Positions 9,336 through 18,275 of a stretch of 64,000 nucleotides of DNA are shown piece by piece. Positions within the stretch are counted from its first letter, which is position 1. Every line of letters begins with the position of its first letter. The position numbers and the translations under genes are program-made. The notes below the pieces were generated by a model, which worked only from the letters and a program-made list of their open reading frames with translations, was not told where the DNA came from and did no database searches. This DNA is from Pseudomonas citri (GTDB lineage Bacteria; Pseudomonadota; Gammaproteobacteria; Pseudomonadales; Pseudomonadaceae), in NCBI RefSeq assembly GCF_025336485.1, contig NZ_JAODAB010000006.1, positions 124,001 through 188,000 on the forward strand, in the 5' to 3' direction.

Positions 9336-11120
9336 TCACTTTTGCTCGCTTTGGGGAGTGACCCGCAGCACTTCCTCGACGGTCGTCAGGCCGGCAGCCA
9401 CTTTTTGCGCACCGGACAACCGCAGGCTGCGCATACCTTCCTTGAACGCCTGGCGACGTACCGCCAAAAGATCGGTGTCCGGATGGATCAGCGCCTTGAC
9501 GCTGTCGGTCAGTTGCATGATTTCGTAGACCCCGGCGCGACCGTGATAACCGGTGTCGCGGCATTCCAGGCAGCCGACGGCCTGTTGGGCATTGCTCGGC
9601 AGCGGGGCCTGCCAGGGGCGTGTCAGGGTTTGCCAGTCATCTTCGTCCAGGGTCAGCGGGCTCTTGCAATGGGGGCACAGTGTGCGCACCAGGCGCTGCG
9701 CCATGACGCCCAGCACGGTGGCCTTGATCAGGTAATGGGGCACGCCCAGTTCCAACAGGCGGCTGATGGCGCTCGGCGCGTCGTTGGTGTGCAGTGTCGA
9801 GAGCACGAGGTGTCCGGTCAGTGCAGCCTGGATGGCCATTTCCGCGGTTTCCAGGTCGCGGATCTCGCCGATCATGATGATGTCCGGGTCTTGTCGCATC
9901 AGGGCGCGCACGCCGGCGGCAAAGTTCAGTTCGATGTTGTGCTGGACCTGCATCTGGTTGAAGGACGCCTCGACCATCTCGATCGGGTCTTCGATGGTGC
10001 AGAGGTTGACCTCCGATGTCGCCAGCTTCTTCAGGGTGGTGTAGAGGGTGGTGGTCTTGCCGGAACCGGTGGGCCCGGTCACCAGGATGATGCCGTTGGG
10101 CTGGCGCGTCATGTCCTGCCAGCGGCGCAGGTCGTCGGCGGAGAAACCGAGCTGGTCGAAGTCCTTGAGCAGCACTTCCGGGTCGAAGATCCGCATCACC
10201 ATCTTCTCGCCGAACGCTGTCGGCAGGGTCGACAAGCGCAACTCCACTTCACCGCCGTCGGGGGTCTTGGTCTTGACCCGGCCATCCTGGGGTTTGCGTT
10301 TTTCCGCGACGTTCATTCGTCCCAGGGTCTTGAGGCGGCTGATGATCGCCATCGTCACCTGCGGCGGGAACTGATAAACGGTGTGCAGCACCCCATCGAT
10401 GCGAAACCGTACGGTGCCCTGGTCGCGGCGCGGCTCGATGTGGATATCGCTGGCGCGCTGCTGGAACGCGTACTGGAACAGCCAGTCGACGATGTTGACG
10501 ATGTGCGCGTCGTTGGCGTCCGGCTCCTGGTCGCTGGCGCCCAGGTTGAGCAGTTGTTCGAAATTGCCCTGGCTGCTCGACGGCTGGTCGGCCACGCTGG
10601 CACCGCTGACCGATTTGGCCAGGCGATAGAACTCCACGCTCAGGCGCTGGATATCCACCGGGTTGGCAACCACGCGCCGGACCGGGAGCTTGAGCACGTG
10701 GGTCAGGTCCGCTTCCCAACTGCTGACATAGGGCTGGGCGCTGGCCACGGTGACGGCGTCGCGGTCGACCGCCACGGCGAGGATCTTGTGGCGTTGGGCG
10801 AAGGCATAGGACATCAACGGCGTCACGGCCGCCACGTTGATCTTCAGCGGGTCGATGCGCATGTAGGACTGGCCGGCCTGGTGGGACAGCCAGAGGGTCA
10901 GGCTTTCCAGGTCCAGGTGCTTGCCGGGGCGGCTCAAGTCATCCAGGTGCTGGTTGGCGATGAACTCCAGCGGATGCACTTGGGCACTGGCGCTGTGGCG
11001 CCGGCGGGCATTGAGCGCGGTTTCGGCCGAGTCCTGGCTGATGAAGCCTTGGGCGACCAGTTGGCGCAGCAGATCATTGAGGTCCAGCCAGCGGTCCTGA
11101 GTGGCGTGTTTGGTGGACAT
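9336..11120 (-). CDS. GspE/PulE-type secretion or pilus ATPase (orphan)
   Basis: A 594-residue hexameric-ATPase family protein. It has an N-terminal GspE domain (about 50-170), a central domain with SDIHIEP at 224-230, Walker A GPTGSGKTTT at 349-358, Walker B DPDIIMIGEI from 411, a His-box at STLHTND, and a four-cysteine zinc element (Cys482, 485, 517, 520). These features point to energising type II secretion or a type IV pilus-like machine. No pseudopilin, platform or secretin gene is near, so its partner machine cannot be read from this window. A comparable solitary ATPase gene exists in P. aeruginosa. Confidence 0.9.
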   Translation of the reverse strand: MSTKHATQDRWLDLNDLLRQLVAQGFISQDSAETALNARRRHSASAQVHPLEFIANQHLDDLSRPGKHLDLESLTLWLSHQAGQSYMRIDPLKINVAAVTPLMSYAFAQRHKILAVAVDRDAVTVASAQPYVSSWEADLTHVLKLPVRRVVANPVDIQRLSVEFYRLAKSVSGASVADQPSSSQGNFEQLLNLGASDQEPDANDAHIVNIVDWLFQYAFQQRASDIHIEPRRDQGTVRFRIDGVLHTVYQFPPQVTMAIISRLKTLGRMNVAEKRKPQDGRVKTKTPDGGEVELRLSTLPTAFGEKMVMRIFDPEVLLKDFDQLGFSADDLRRWQDMTRQPNGIILVTGPTGSGKTTTLYTTLKKLATSEVNLCTIEDPIEMVEASFNQMQVQHNIELNFAAGVRALMRQDPDIIMIGEIRDLETAEMAIQAALTGHLVLSTLHTNDAPSAISRLLELGVPHYLIKATVLGVMAQRLVRTLCPHCKSPLTLDEDDWQTLTRPWQAPLPSNAQQAVGCLECRDTGYHGRAGVYEIMQLTDSVKALIHPDTDLLAVRRQAFKEGMRSLRLSGAQKVAAGLTTVEEVLRVTPQSEQK

Positions 11121-11262
11121 GTGGGTTTCCTATTGGACAATTGCAGCAAAGCCGCGATATAGACGCTTCGGCGTCCTGCTCGTCTGCAAAAGGATAGCCC
11201 CGGCCCTATGGACCGTTGGGCCACTACCCGACCAATGCGTTTCGAATTCTTGCGCCCGCGGC

Positions 11263-11601
11263 TCAGCCGACCGCTTGGGCTGGCTCGGCCTGCGCGCTAT
11301 CAGCGTCCTGCAGGTTCACCGCGTGCACGCTGATCAGGTTACGAAGTTTTTCCGCAATGACCTGGGCACGGTGCCAGCTCAGCCCCTCCATGAGTATCGT
11401 CATCGACAGCAGATCGTCGTGGCGTTCGACCTGGACCTGCTGCGGTGTCAGGCCTTGCAAGGCAAACAGGTTCAGCGCCCGGCACAGCAGGTCTGGTTCG
11501 GCTTCGGCCAGCAGTTGGTAATGGGCGCGACAATGAACATTGTGCAGGTGCCAGACATCGGCGCGGGTCGAAACAGGGGTGACGGCTTCAAGTGGGGGCA
11601 T
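11263..11601 (-). CDS. Small protein with an ACT-like domain, function unknown
   Basis: A 112-residue product with a strong AGGAG ribosome site seven bases before its ATG. Residues about 25-100 read as an alternating helix-strand pattern (LCRALNLFALQGLTPQQVQV, then LLSMTILMEGL, then VIAEKLRNLISVHAVNL) resembling the ACT fold of IlvM-like acetolactate synthase small subunits. There is no signal peptide. It is divergent from an Lrp/AsnC regulator 115 bp away, and both types of protein bind amino acids through ACT-like (RAM) folds. This is a structural guess from pattern only; no catalytic role is suggested. Confidence 0.6.
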   Translation of the reverse strand: MPPLEAVTPVSTRADVWHLHNVHCRAHYQLLAEAEPDLLCRALNLFALQGLTPQQVQVERHDDLLSMTILMEGLSWHRAQVIAEKLRNLISVHAVNLQDADSAQAEPAQAVG

Positions 11602-11716
11602 GTTGAGTCTCCTGGAATGCCGGGAGAAATATTTACATGGGGCGCGGGGTATTTCTTATCTAAGATGGGTGTTTAGACGAGATATGCGAATTGTGTGATT
11701 CTCATATCAGGTAATC

Positions 11717-12199
11717 ATGGGTTTATTTATGCACGATGAGTTGGATGGCTACGACCGCAGGATACTGGCCCTGCTGCAAGAGGACGCTTCGCTGTCCAGC
11801 GCGCAGATCGCCGAACAGGTGGGTTTGTCCCAGTCGCCGTGCTGGCGGCGGATCCAGCGGATGAAGGAAGAGGGGATCATTCGTGGCCAGGTGACCTTGC
11901 TGGATCGCAAGAAGATTGGCCTCAACACGCAGATTTTTGCCGAGATCAAACTCAACACCCACGGGCGCTCGAATTTCACCGAATTCACCGATGCGATCCG
12001 TGGCTTTCCCGAGGTGCTGGAATGCTACGTGCTGATGGGGTCGGTGGATTTTCTGTTGCGCATCGTCACGGCGGACATCGAGGCCTATGAGCGATTCTTT
12101 TTCGAAAAGCTGTCGATGGTGCCGGGAATCCAGGAGGTGAACTCGATCGTGGCGTTGTCGGAAATCAAGTCGACGACGAGTTTGCCGGTGCTGCGGTGA
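11717..12199 (+). CDS. Lrp/AsnC family transcriptional regulator
   Basis: A 160-residue one-component regulator. The N-terminal winged helix-turn-helix (LDGYDRRILALLQEDASLSS, AQIAEQVGLSQSPCWRRIQR) is followed by a linker and a C-terminal RAM ligand-binding domain ending VPGIQEVNSIVALSEIKST. An ATG at 11729 is an alternative start four codons in; I keep 11717 because an AGGT site lies just upstream. It is divergent from the ACT-like gene, which is an obvious candidate target. The effector is presumably an amino acid, but the sequence does not tell which. Confidence 0.92.
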   Translation: MGLFMHDELDGYDRRILALLQEDASLSSAQIAEQVGLSQSPCWRRIQRMKEEGIIRGQVTLLDRKKIGLNTQIFAEIKLNTHGRSNFTEFTDAIRGFPEVLECYVLMGSVDFLLRIVTADIEAYERFFFEKLSMVPGIQEVNSIVALSEIKSTTSLPVLR

Positions 12200-12310
12200 G
12201 CTTGTTTCAAGGCGTTTGGACGGGGCTCATTGTCGGATCTCACCCGGAGCAAGCCCGCCTTCACAAAGGTCAGATCCAATGTGGGGGCGAGCCTGCTCGC
12301 GATAGCGCTA

Positions 12311-13678
12311 TTACAGACGCAACAAGGTCTTCCAGGCCCGATTCTGGTACACCGCAATCGCCTGTTGCTTGCGCGCATCCAGCGCTTCGTCGGTGATCGG
12401 CTGGTTGGCCAGTTGCGCCAGTTTGTTCAGTTCGCCGTACAGACGGTCCATTTCCGGGATGTCCAGCGCCTGGCGGGCGTGGTGCAGCCAGACCTGGATC
12501 CGTTCGATGCGCGGCAATTGCTCGGCCAGATCTTCCGGCTGCTGCTGGTAACGTTGCAATTGCAGGGACGAGGCTTCTTCGCCGAGCAGGTGAGGCAGCC
12601 AGTTGCCCAGTTGTGCCGCGCCCTGGCGGTTGCCGCGGGTGTTGCGGTCGACGGCCCAGCTGCGAGCCAGCAGCCAGCGTGAGGCGCTCAGGGAGAGTTG
12701 GCCCCAGCGCGGGTCTTGAAGCTCTTCGAGGAACTGTTCCGGGGCCGCCTTGCGTACGTCTTCGTCGTCCAGGCCGGCCTGGACCAGCGGGCGCCAGTCT
12801 TCCAGCAAGGCGTCGAGGGCCACCCGCAGGGCGTGGGTCGATTGACGCGGTGCGGCCTGGCCGAGGCTGCTGAGCAGGGCGCGCAGTTCGACGAGGTTCT
12901 CCACCCAGTCCTGCAACAGGCGCCAGTGGCCGTTGAAACGGTATTGCTCGGCCAGGCGCTGGCTGCTGCCGAGCAAATGCCAACTCAGTGCGGCGAAGGC
13001 TTCGTCCAGCGGCATTTCGGCGTTCAGGGGCGGGGCCGGCAGGCTCAGGGCGTAGCTACCGGCGTCGTGCAGGCGATAGCCACGCTCGGCCTTGCTGATG
13101 TCGCAGGGCATCAGGGGCAGGGTTTCGGCCAGCTCGGCGGCCAGTTCCAGCAACGCGGCGGGTTCGCCTTCGCGTAACTCCAGCTCCAGCTCGCAGATTT
13201 CTTCCTTCTGCTTGCCTACGACGACGTGGCCCAGGTCCAACGCGGCCTCGATGACCACCTTGGCTTTGCCACGGCCCCAGGCGATTTCAGCGCGTTCGCG
13301 GACGAAATCGGTGGTGAAGATGGCCTTGAGGGTCTTCTTGTCCAGTTCGGCCAGCGCCTCGGGCCAGCATTCGCCGTCGAGCTTCTTCAGGTCGAGCTTG
13401 GCCTTGGGCAGGTGCCAATCGTATTCGTTGCGCTCGGACAGGCCGGCGATGCTCTGGCCGCGGGTCTTGAGGGTCTGGATCACCTCTTCGCCGTCGCGAC
13501 GCAGGCGCAGGGCGACCTTGGCGCGGGCCAGATCGCGCTCGGGCGTGTCGAAGTACTGGTTCATCAGGTCACGCTGTTCCCAGCCGCCCTTGAGGCGTTT
13601 TTTCAGCAGCGGATGCTCGCGCAGGGCTGCCAGGGTCTCGCGGCTGACGCGGAGTTTGATTTCGGTTTCTTTCTGCAT
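12311..13678 (-). CDS. CYTH-CHAD domain protein (inorganic triphosphatase, YgiF-like)
   Basis: This 455-residue protein starts MQKETEIKLRV, the ExExK signature of the CYTH triphosphate tunnel enzymes, and the CYTH domain runs to about residue 200 (with RLRRDGEEVIQTLKTRG and ELELREGE). The rest is a helical CHAD domain rich in conserved His/Arg (STHALRVALDALLEDWR), thought to bind polyphosphate. E. coli YgiF has the same build and hydrolyses tripolyphosphate. A longer frame reaches 13759, but only the ATG at 13678 places ExExK at the N-terminus. It is divergent from argE. Confidence 0.88.
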   Translation of the reverse strand: MQKETEIKLRVSRETLAALREHPLLKKRLKGGWEQRDLMNQYFDTPERDLARAKVALRLRRDGEEVIQTLKTRGQSIAGLSERNEYDWHLPKAKLDLKKLDGECWPEALAELDKKTLKAIFTTDFVRERAEIAWGRGKAKVVIEAALDLGHVVVGKQKEEICELELELREGEPAALLELAAELAETLPLMPCDISKAERGYRLHDAGSYALSLPAPPLNAEMPLDEAFAALSWHLLGSSQRLAEQYRFNGHWRLLQDWVENLVELRALLSSLGQAAPRQSTHALRVALDALLEDWRPLVQAGLDDEDVRKAAPEQFLEELQDPRWGQLSLSASRWLLARSWAVDRNTRGNRQGAAQLGNWLPHLLGEEASSLQLQRYQQQPEDLAEQLPRIERIQVWLHHARQALDIPEMDRLYGELNKLAQLANQPITDEALDARKQQAIAVYQNRAWKTLLRL

Positions 13679-13835
13679 GGCCGGAAAATCCAGGGATCGG
13701 GTGCGCAGCCGGGGGAAGGTGTGGCTGCCAAGGCCGTGCAGTGTACAGGACTCGTCCATCCTGCGCGCCGCAACGGTTTATTCCTTTCTACAGATGGTTC
13801 TATGATGGGTACCAATCTGTAAGCCGGAGTCAGCG

Positions 13836-14993
13836 ATGCCTTTGCCGTCCATGAAAGATCAATTCGCTGCCCTGATCGCCGCACCTTCGGTCAGTTGCAC
13901 CCAACCCGGGCTGGACCAGTCCAACAGCGCCGTGATCGAACTGCTGGCCGGCTGGCTCGGCGAGCTGGGGTTCTCGTGCGATATCCAGCAGGTCAGCCCT
14001 GGCAAATTCAACCTGCTGGCCAGCTTCGGCAGCGGCCCCGGCGGCCTGGTACTGGCCGGGCACAGCGACACGGTGCCGTTCGACGGCGCGCTGTGGCAGA
14101 CCGATCCACTGAAACTCACCGAGGTCGATGGCCGCTGGGTCGGCCTGGGCAGTTGTGACATGAAGGGCTTTTTCGCCCTGGCCATCGAAGCGGTCAAGCC
14201 CTTGCTGGACCAACCGTTCAAGCAACCGCTGCTGATCCTCGCCACTTGCGACGAAGAAAGCTCCATGGCCGGCGCCCGGGCGCTGGCAGAGGCGGGACGG
14301 CCGTTGGGGCGTGCCGCGGTGATCGGCGAGCCGACCGGCCTGCGGCCAATTCGCCTGCACAAAGGGGTGATGATGGAGCGCATCGATATTCTCGGGCGCA
14401 GCGGTCATTCCTCCGACCCGAGCCTGGGCCACAGCGCACTCGAAGCCATGCATGACGCCATGGGCGAGCTGCGCGGCCTGCGCCTGCAATGGCAGCGCGA
14501 ATTCCGTAACCCGCAGTTCACCGTGCCGCAACCGACCCTGAACTTCGGCTGCATCCACGGCGGTGACAACCCCAACCGGATCTGCGGCCAGTGTTCCATG
14601 GAATTCGACCTGCGGCCCTTGCCGGGCATGGATCCGCAGGTGTTGCGGGCGGCGATCCGGCAGAAGCTTGCGCCCATCGCCGAGTGGCACAAGGTCAAGA
14701 TCGACTATGCGCCGCTGTTCCCCGAAGTGCCGCCGTTCGAACAGGCCGAGGACTCCGAATTGGTCCGTGTGGCCGAACGGCTCACCGGTTATCGTGCCGA
14801 AGCAGTGGCGTTCGGCACCGAAGCGCCTTATCTTCAGCGCCTTGGTTGCGAAACCCTGGTGCTGGGGCCCGGCGACATCGCCTGCGCGCACCAACCAGAC
14901 GAATACCTTGAAATGTCACGGTTACAACCTACCGTACAGCTGTTGCGGCAGTTGATCGGCCATTATTGCCTGACCCCGGCCACGGCCGGTTGA
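13836..14993 (+). CDS. argE: Acetylornithine deacetylase ArgE
   Basis: A 385-residue M20-family metallohydrolase that removes acetyl from N-acetylornithine in arginine synthesis. Visible motifs are LAGHSDTVPFDG (metal His and the following Asp), GLGSCDMKGF (bridging Asp), TCDEESSMAGAR (catalytic and metal Glu) and GEPTGL, with AFGTEAPY and GPGDIACAHQPDEY near the C-terminus. The start has a CGGAG site eight bases upstream. It is followed after 132 bp by argA, with a short Arg-containing leader frame in between, so the two may be read together yet regulated separately. Confidence 0.94.
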   Translation: MPLPSMKDQFAALIAAPSVSCTQPGLDQSNSAVIELLAGWLGELGFSCDIQQVSPGKFNLLASFGSGPGGLVLAGHSDTVPFDGALWQTDPLKLTEVDGRWVGLGSCDMKGFFALAIEAVKPLLDQPFKQPLLILATCDEESSMAGARALAEAGRPLGRAAVIGEPTGLRPIRLHKGVMMERIDILGRSGHSSDPSLGHSALEAMHDAMGELRGLRLQWQREFRNPQFTVPQPTLNFGCIHGGDNPNRICGQCSMEFDLRPLPGMDPQVLRAAIRQKLAPIAEWHKVKIDYAPLFPEVPPFEQAEDSELVRVAERLTGYRAEAVAFGTEAPYLQRLGCETLVLGPGDIACAHQPDEYLEMSRLQPTVQLLRQLIGHYCLTPATAG

Positions 14994-15018
14994 ATTGCGC
15001 CCGTCCGGGTCCGTATCC

Positions 15019-15060
15019 ATGAGGAGAGTACGCGTGTCGCCAAGCCTGTTCCGACGATAA
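15019..15060 (+). CDS. Putative Arg-rich leader peptide upstream of argA
   Basis: A 13-codon frame, ATG to TAA, encodes MRRVRVSPSLFRR: five arginines, including an AGG-AGA pair (rare codons in Pseudomonas) right after the start and a CGA-CGA pair right before the stop. Alternatively GAGGAG inside it could serve as the ribosome site for a GTG start at 15034, giving the 8-mer MSPSLFRR. A T6 run follows at about 15091, but I cannot find a strong terminator hairpin before it. Position and composition suggest arginine-responsive attenuation or translational control of argA; this is inference. Confidence 0.45.
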   Translation: MRRVRVSPSLFRR

Positions 15061-15125
15061 CCACCAGCCAGCTGTGCGTTCTGTCTCGTCTTTTTTCGGC
15101 TGTTATTTATTACAGGTCCAGGTTC

Positions 15126-16424
15126 ATGCCCGAATACGTCAATTGGCTTCGTCACGCTTCGCCTTATATCAACGCCCACCGCGATTGCACTTTTATCGTC
15201 ATGCTGCCCGGCGACGGGGTGGAACACCCCAATTTCGGCAACATCGTCCATGACCTCGTGCTTTTGCACAGCCTCGGCGTGCGCCTGGTGCTGGTCCACG
15301 GTTCGCGCCCGCAAATCGAGACCCGCCTCGCTGCGCGGGGACTGACGCCTCATTACCACCGTGGCATGCGCATCACCGATGCCGCGACCCTGGAGTGCGT
15401 GATCGATGCGGTCGGCCAGTTGCGCATTGCCATCGAGGCGCGCCTGTCCATGGACATGGCGTCCTCGCCGATGCAGGGCTCGCGGCTGCGGGTCGCCAGC
15501 GGCAACCTGGTCACGGCGCGCCCCATAGGGGTGCTCGAAGGCGTTGACTATCACCATACCGGTGAAGTGCGCCGGGTCGATCGCAAGGGCATCAATCGCC
15601 TGTTGGACGAGCGCTCCATCGTGCTGTTGTCGCCGTTGGGCTATTCCCCCACCGGGGAAATTTTCAACCTCGCCTGCGAAGACGTCGCCACCCGCGCGGC
15701 CATCGACCTGGCGGCCGACAAGCTGCTGCTGTTCGGTGCCGAACCCGGCTTGATCGGTGAAGACGGGCGTCTGGTGCGCGAATTGCGCCCGCAGCAGGTC
15801 CCCGCCCACATGCAGCGCCTGGGCAGCGACTACCAGGCCGAGCTGCTGGATGCGGCGGCCCAGGCCTGTCGTGGCGGCGTGGCCCGCAGCCATATCGTCA
15901 GCTATGCCGAAGACGGTGCGCTGCTGGCCGAGCTGTTCACCCGCGACGGCAGCGGTACGCTGGTGGCCCAGGAGCAATTCGAAGTGGTGCGCGAAGCGGC
16001 CATTGAAGATGTGGGCGGCCTGCTGGACCTGATCAGTCCGTTGGAGGAGCAAGGGATCCTGGTCCGCCGCTCCCGGGAAGTGCTGGAGCGCGAGATCGAG
16101 CTGTTCAGTGTGGTCGAGCGCGAAGGCATGATCATCGCCTGTGCCGCCCTTTACCAGATCGCCGATTCGGATGCGGGTGAATTGGCTTGCCTGGCGGTGA
16201 ATCCGGAATACCGCCACGGCGGTCGCGGCGATGAGCTGTTGGAGCGGATCGAAACCCGCGCCCGCGCCCAAGGGCTCAAGACGCTGTTCGTGCTCACCAC
16301 GCGCACCGCTCACTGGTTCCGCGAGCGGGGCTTTGAACCGAGCAGCGTGGAGCGTCTGCCGGCGGCACGGGCGTCGCTGTACAACTATCAGCGCAATTCG
16401 AAGATTTTCGAGAAGGCGCTATAG
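15126..16424 (+). CDS. argA: N-acetylglutamate synthase ArgA
   Basis: A 432-residue two-domain enzyme making N-acetylglutamate from glutamate and acetyl-CoA, the first step of arginine synthesis. Residues about 1-290 form the amino-acid-kinase-like domain that binds arginine for feedback control (LVLVHGSRPQIETRL, ATLECVIDAVGQLR). Residues about 295-432 form the GNAT acetyltransferase domain (LACLAVNPEYRHGGRGDELL, which includes the acetyl-CoA loop). The length equals the usual bacterial ArgA. The leader frame upstream may add a layer of control. Confidence 0.94.
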   Translation: MPEYVNWLRHASPYINAHRDCTFIVMLPGDGVEHPNFGNIVHDLVLLHSLGVRLVLVHGSRPQIETRLAARGLTPHYHRGMRITDAATLECVIDAVGQLRIAIEARLSMDMASSPMQGSRLRVASGNLVTARPIGVLEGVDYHHTGEVRRVDRKGINRLLDERSIVLLSPLGYSPTGEIFNLACEDVATRAAIDLAADKLLLFGAEPGLIGEDGRLVRELRPQQVPAHMQRLGSDYQAELLDAAAQACRGGVARSHIVSYAEDGALLAELFTRDGSGTLVAQEQFEVVREAAIEDVGGLLDLISPLEEQGILVRRSREVLEREIELFSVVEREGMIIACAALYQIADSDAGELACLAVNPEYRHGGRGDELLERIETRARAQGLKTLFVLTTRTAHWFRERGFEPSSVERLPAARASLYNYQRNSKIFEKAL

Positions 16425-16874
16425 GCCCATCGCCCTGTCGCTGTGCACGGGTTGCACTCTTTTTGATCCCGGACAATGAATTGTCCGAAATAAAACCCTC
16501 AATATTGCTCAAGGCCAGGGCTTGCGGCTTTTCCCGCAAGCCCTGAGGTAGAGGGTCTTTGCCCTGAAAAGGTGCGAAAAAATTTCATTCAGCAATCCGC
16601 CGAACTGGCCGATATGCCCTGATTCAGTTTGAAGAGTTTTGATGGCCTATATATTTCAAAACGGTCTGAAAACTGATGAAACAATTCTTTTTGGAATTAT
16701 CCAGAATCCATTATTCTGCGCGCCGATGTAGCAGGGTTAGACCTTGGTCGTAATCACAAATGGTTACGATTGACTTGTCAGTCACGGTCTGGCGCTAATC
16801 GCGCATCCGCGGACCCCGGGCGTTCGATTCGGGGCCAAAGATACACAAGAATTAGAAAATGAGAGGAGCTAAGC
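16425..16874 (+). promoter_or_regulatory. 450-bp intergenic region before the porin gene, with a perfect hairpin
   Basis: No gene is visible here. At 16516-16544 a perfect 12-bp stem (CAGGGCTTGCGG and CCGCAAGCCCTG, 5-base loop) follows argA but lacks a T-run, so its role as a terminator is uncertain. The right half is AT-richer (16600-16740), with runs such as TATATATTTCAAAACGG, as expected for a regulated outer-membrane porin promoter. GAGAGGAGC just before the porin ATG is its ribosome site. Confidence 0.6.
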
Positions 16875-18212
16875 ATGAAGAAGTCCACCTTGGCCATCGC
16901 TGTGGCCGTTGGGGTTTTGGCGCAGCAGGCAGGCGCCGCCGGTTTTATCGAAGACAGCAAGGCGAGCATCACTGCCCGTAACTTTTACATCAATACCGAC
17001 AACCGTGATGGCACTGCCAATCCTTCCAAGCAGGAAGAATGGGGTCAGGGTTTCATCTTCAACTTCGCTTCCGGCTATACCGAGGGCACCGTCGGCTTCG
17101 GCGTCGACGCCATCGGTCTGCTGGGTGTAAAGCTGGACTCGGGCAAAGGCACCGCCTACAACGCCAATAGCACCAACAAAGGCGGCACCGTCTTTCCTAG
17201 CGATGGCGATGGCCGTGCAGTAGACGATTTCAGCAGCCTGGGCCTGACGGCCAAGGCCAAGATTTCCAAAACCGAGCTGAAACTGGGCACTCTGATGCCT
17301 AAACTGCCGGTCGTGACATCCAACGATGGTCGTCTGTTGCCTCAGACCTTCGAAGGCGGCCAAATCACTACCAATGACATCGACAACCTGACTCTGGTTG
17401 GCGGTAAGTTGGAGCACGCCAAGGGGCGTAACTCGACCAACAATGATTCTCTGACCATCGCCGGTTCCAACGGTCCGAACTCCACTGCGACTTCCAACCA
17501 GCGTAGCAACGAGTTCTACTTTGCCGGTGGTGACTACAAAATCACCAAGGACCTGACTGCGCAGTACTACTACGGCAACCTGGAAGACTTCTACAAGCAG
17601 CACTTCCTGGGCCTGACCCACAACTTGGCTCTGCCAGTCGGTAGTCTGAAGAGCGATCTGCGTTACTTCAACAGTGACTCCGATGGCAAGAACGCCAGCC
17701 AGGAAGGTCGTCTGGCGGGCTATCGCTCCTCGGGCTTTCAGAACAACGGTGGTGAGGTAGACAACCGCACTTGGAGCGCCAAGTTCACCTATAGCCTGCA
17801 AGGCCACGCGCTGAGCGCCGGCTACCAGCGTGTGAACGGCACCAGCGACTTCCCCTTCCTGAACCAGGGTGACGGCGCTTCGGCTTACCTGATCACCGAC
17901 GTGCAGATCGGCAAGTTCCAACGTGCCGGCGAGCGTACCTGGTTGGGCCAGTACGCCTATGACTTCGCCACTGTCGGTTTGCCAGGTCTGACGACTTCCG
18001 TGATGTACCTCAAGGGCGACAATGTTGCGACTTCAACCGGTGACAAAGGCGAGTGGGAGCGTGATTTCACTTTGGGCTACGTTGTTCCGGAAGGCACCTT
18101 CAAGGGGCTGGGGCTGACATGGAAGAACGCTTCTCTGCGTTCCGAAGTGGCCAGCCAGCGTAACCAGGACGAGAACCGTCTGATTGTCAGCTACACGCTG
18201 CCGATTTTGTAA
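16875..18212 (+). CDS. OprD-family outer-membrane porin
   Basis: A 445-residue porin with a Sec signal peptide (MKKSTLAIAVAVGVLAQQAG, cut near AGAAG). The mature protein has the OprD-family start GFIEDSKASITARNFYIN, many alternating amphipathic beta strands, a DFSSLGLTAKAKISKTELKLG segment, and a C-terminus ending in hydrophobic residues (SYTLPIL). OprD-type porins admit amino acids, small acids or similar solutes. Resemblance is closer to the OprE/OprQ branch than to OprD itself, but the substrate cannot be read. Codon use (many CTG, AAG, GGC) suggests strong expression. An efficient terminator follows. Confidence 0.9.
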   Translation: MKKSTLAIAVAVGVLAQQAGAAGFIEDSKASITARNFYINTDNRDGTANPSKQEEWGQGFIFNFASGYTEGTVGFGVDAIGLLGVKLDSGKGTAYNANSTNKGGTVFPSDGDGRAVDDFSSLGLTAKAKISKTELKLGTLMPKLPVVTSNDGRLLPQTFEGGQITTNDIDNLTLVGGKLEHAKGRNSTNNDSLTIAGSNGPNSTATSNQRSNEFYFAGGDYKITKDLTAQYYYGNLEDFYKQHFLGLTHNLALPVGSLKSDLRYFNSDSDGKNASQEGRLAGYRSSGFQNNGGEVDNRTWSAKFTYSLQGHALSAGYQRVNGTSDFPFLNQGDGASAYLITDVQIGKFQRAGERTWLGQYAYDFATVGLPGLTTSVMYLKGDNVATSTGDKGEWERDFTLGYVVPEGTFKGLGLTWKNASLRSEVASQRNQDENRLIVSYTLPIL

Positions 18213-18224
18213 TCCAGCTAAAGA

Positions 18225-18259
18225 AAGCCCCGCCCGGCATTGCGCCTGGCGGGGCTTTT
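18225..18259 (+). terminator. Intrinsic terminator of the porin gene (in direct-repeat copy 1)
   Basis: AAGCCCCGCC and GGCGGGGCTT form a 10-bp perfect stem around a 13-base loop, followed by TTTT. It ends the porin transcript, and most of it lies within a 45-bp sequence that is repeated at 19157-19201. Confidence 0.88.
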
Positions 18260-18275
18260 GCGTTTTCGAGTCAGG
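18231..18275. repeat. 45-bp direct repeat, copy 1 (left flank of toxin-antitoxin cassette)
   Basis: The 45 bases match 19157-19201 with one mismatch (position 17). The repeat begins CGCCCGGCATTGCGCC and ends CGTTTTCGAGTCAGG. It holds most of the porin terminator and, on the minus strand, the stop codon of the HepT-like gene (18271-18273). The 881 bp between the copies carry just the toxin-antitoxin pair. Confidence 0.9.
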
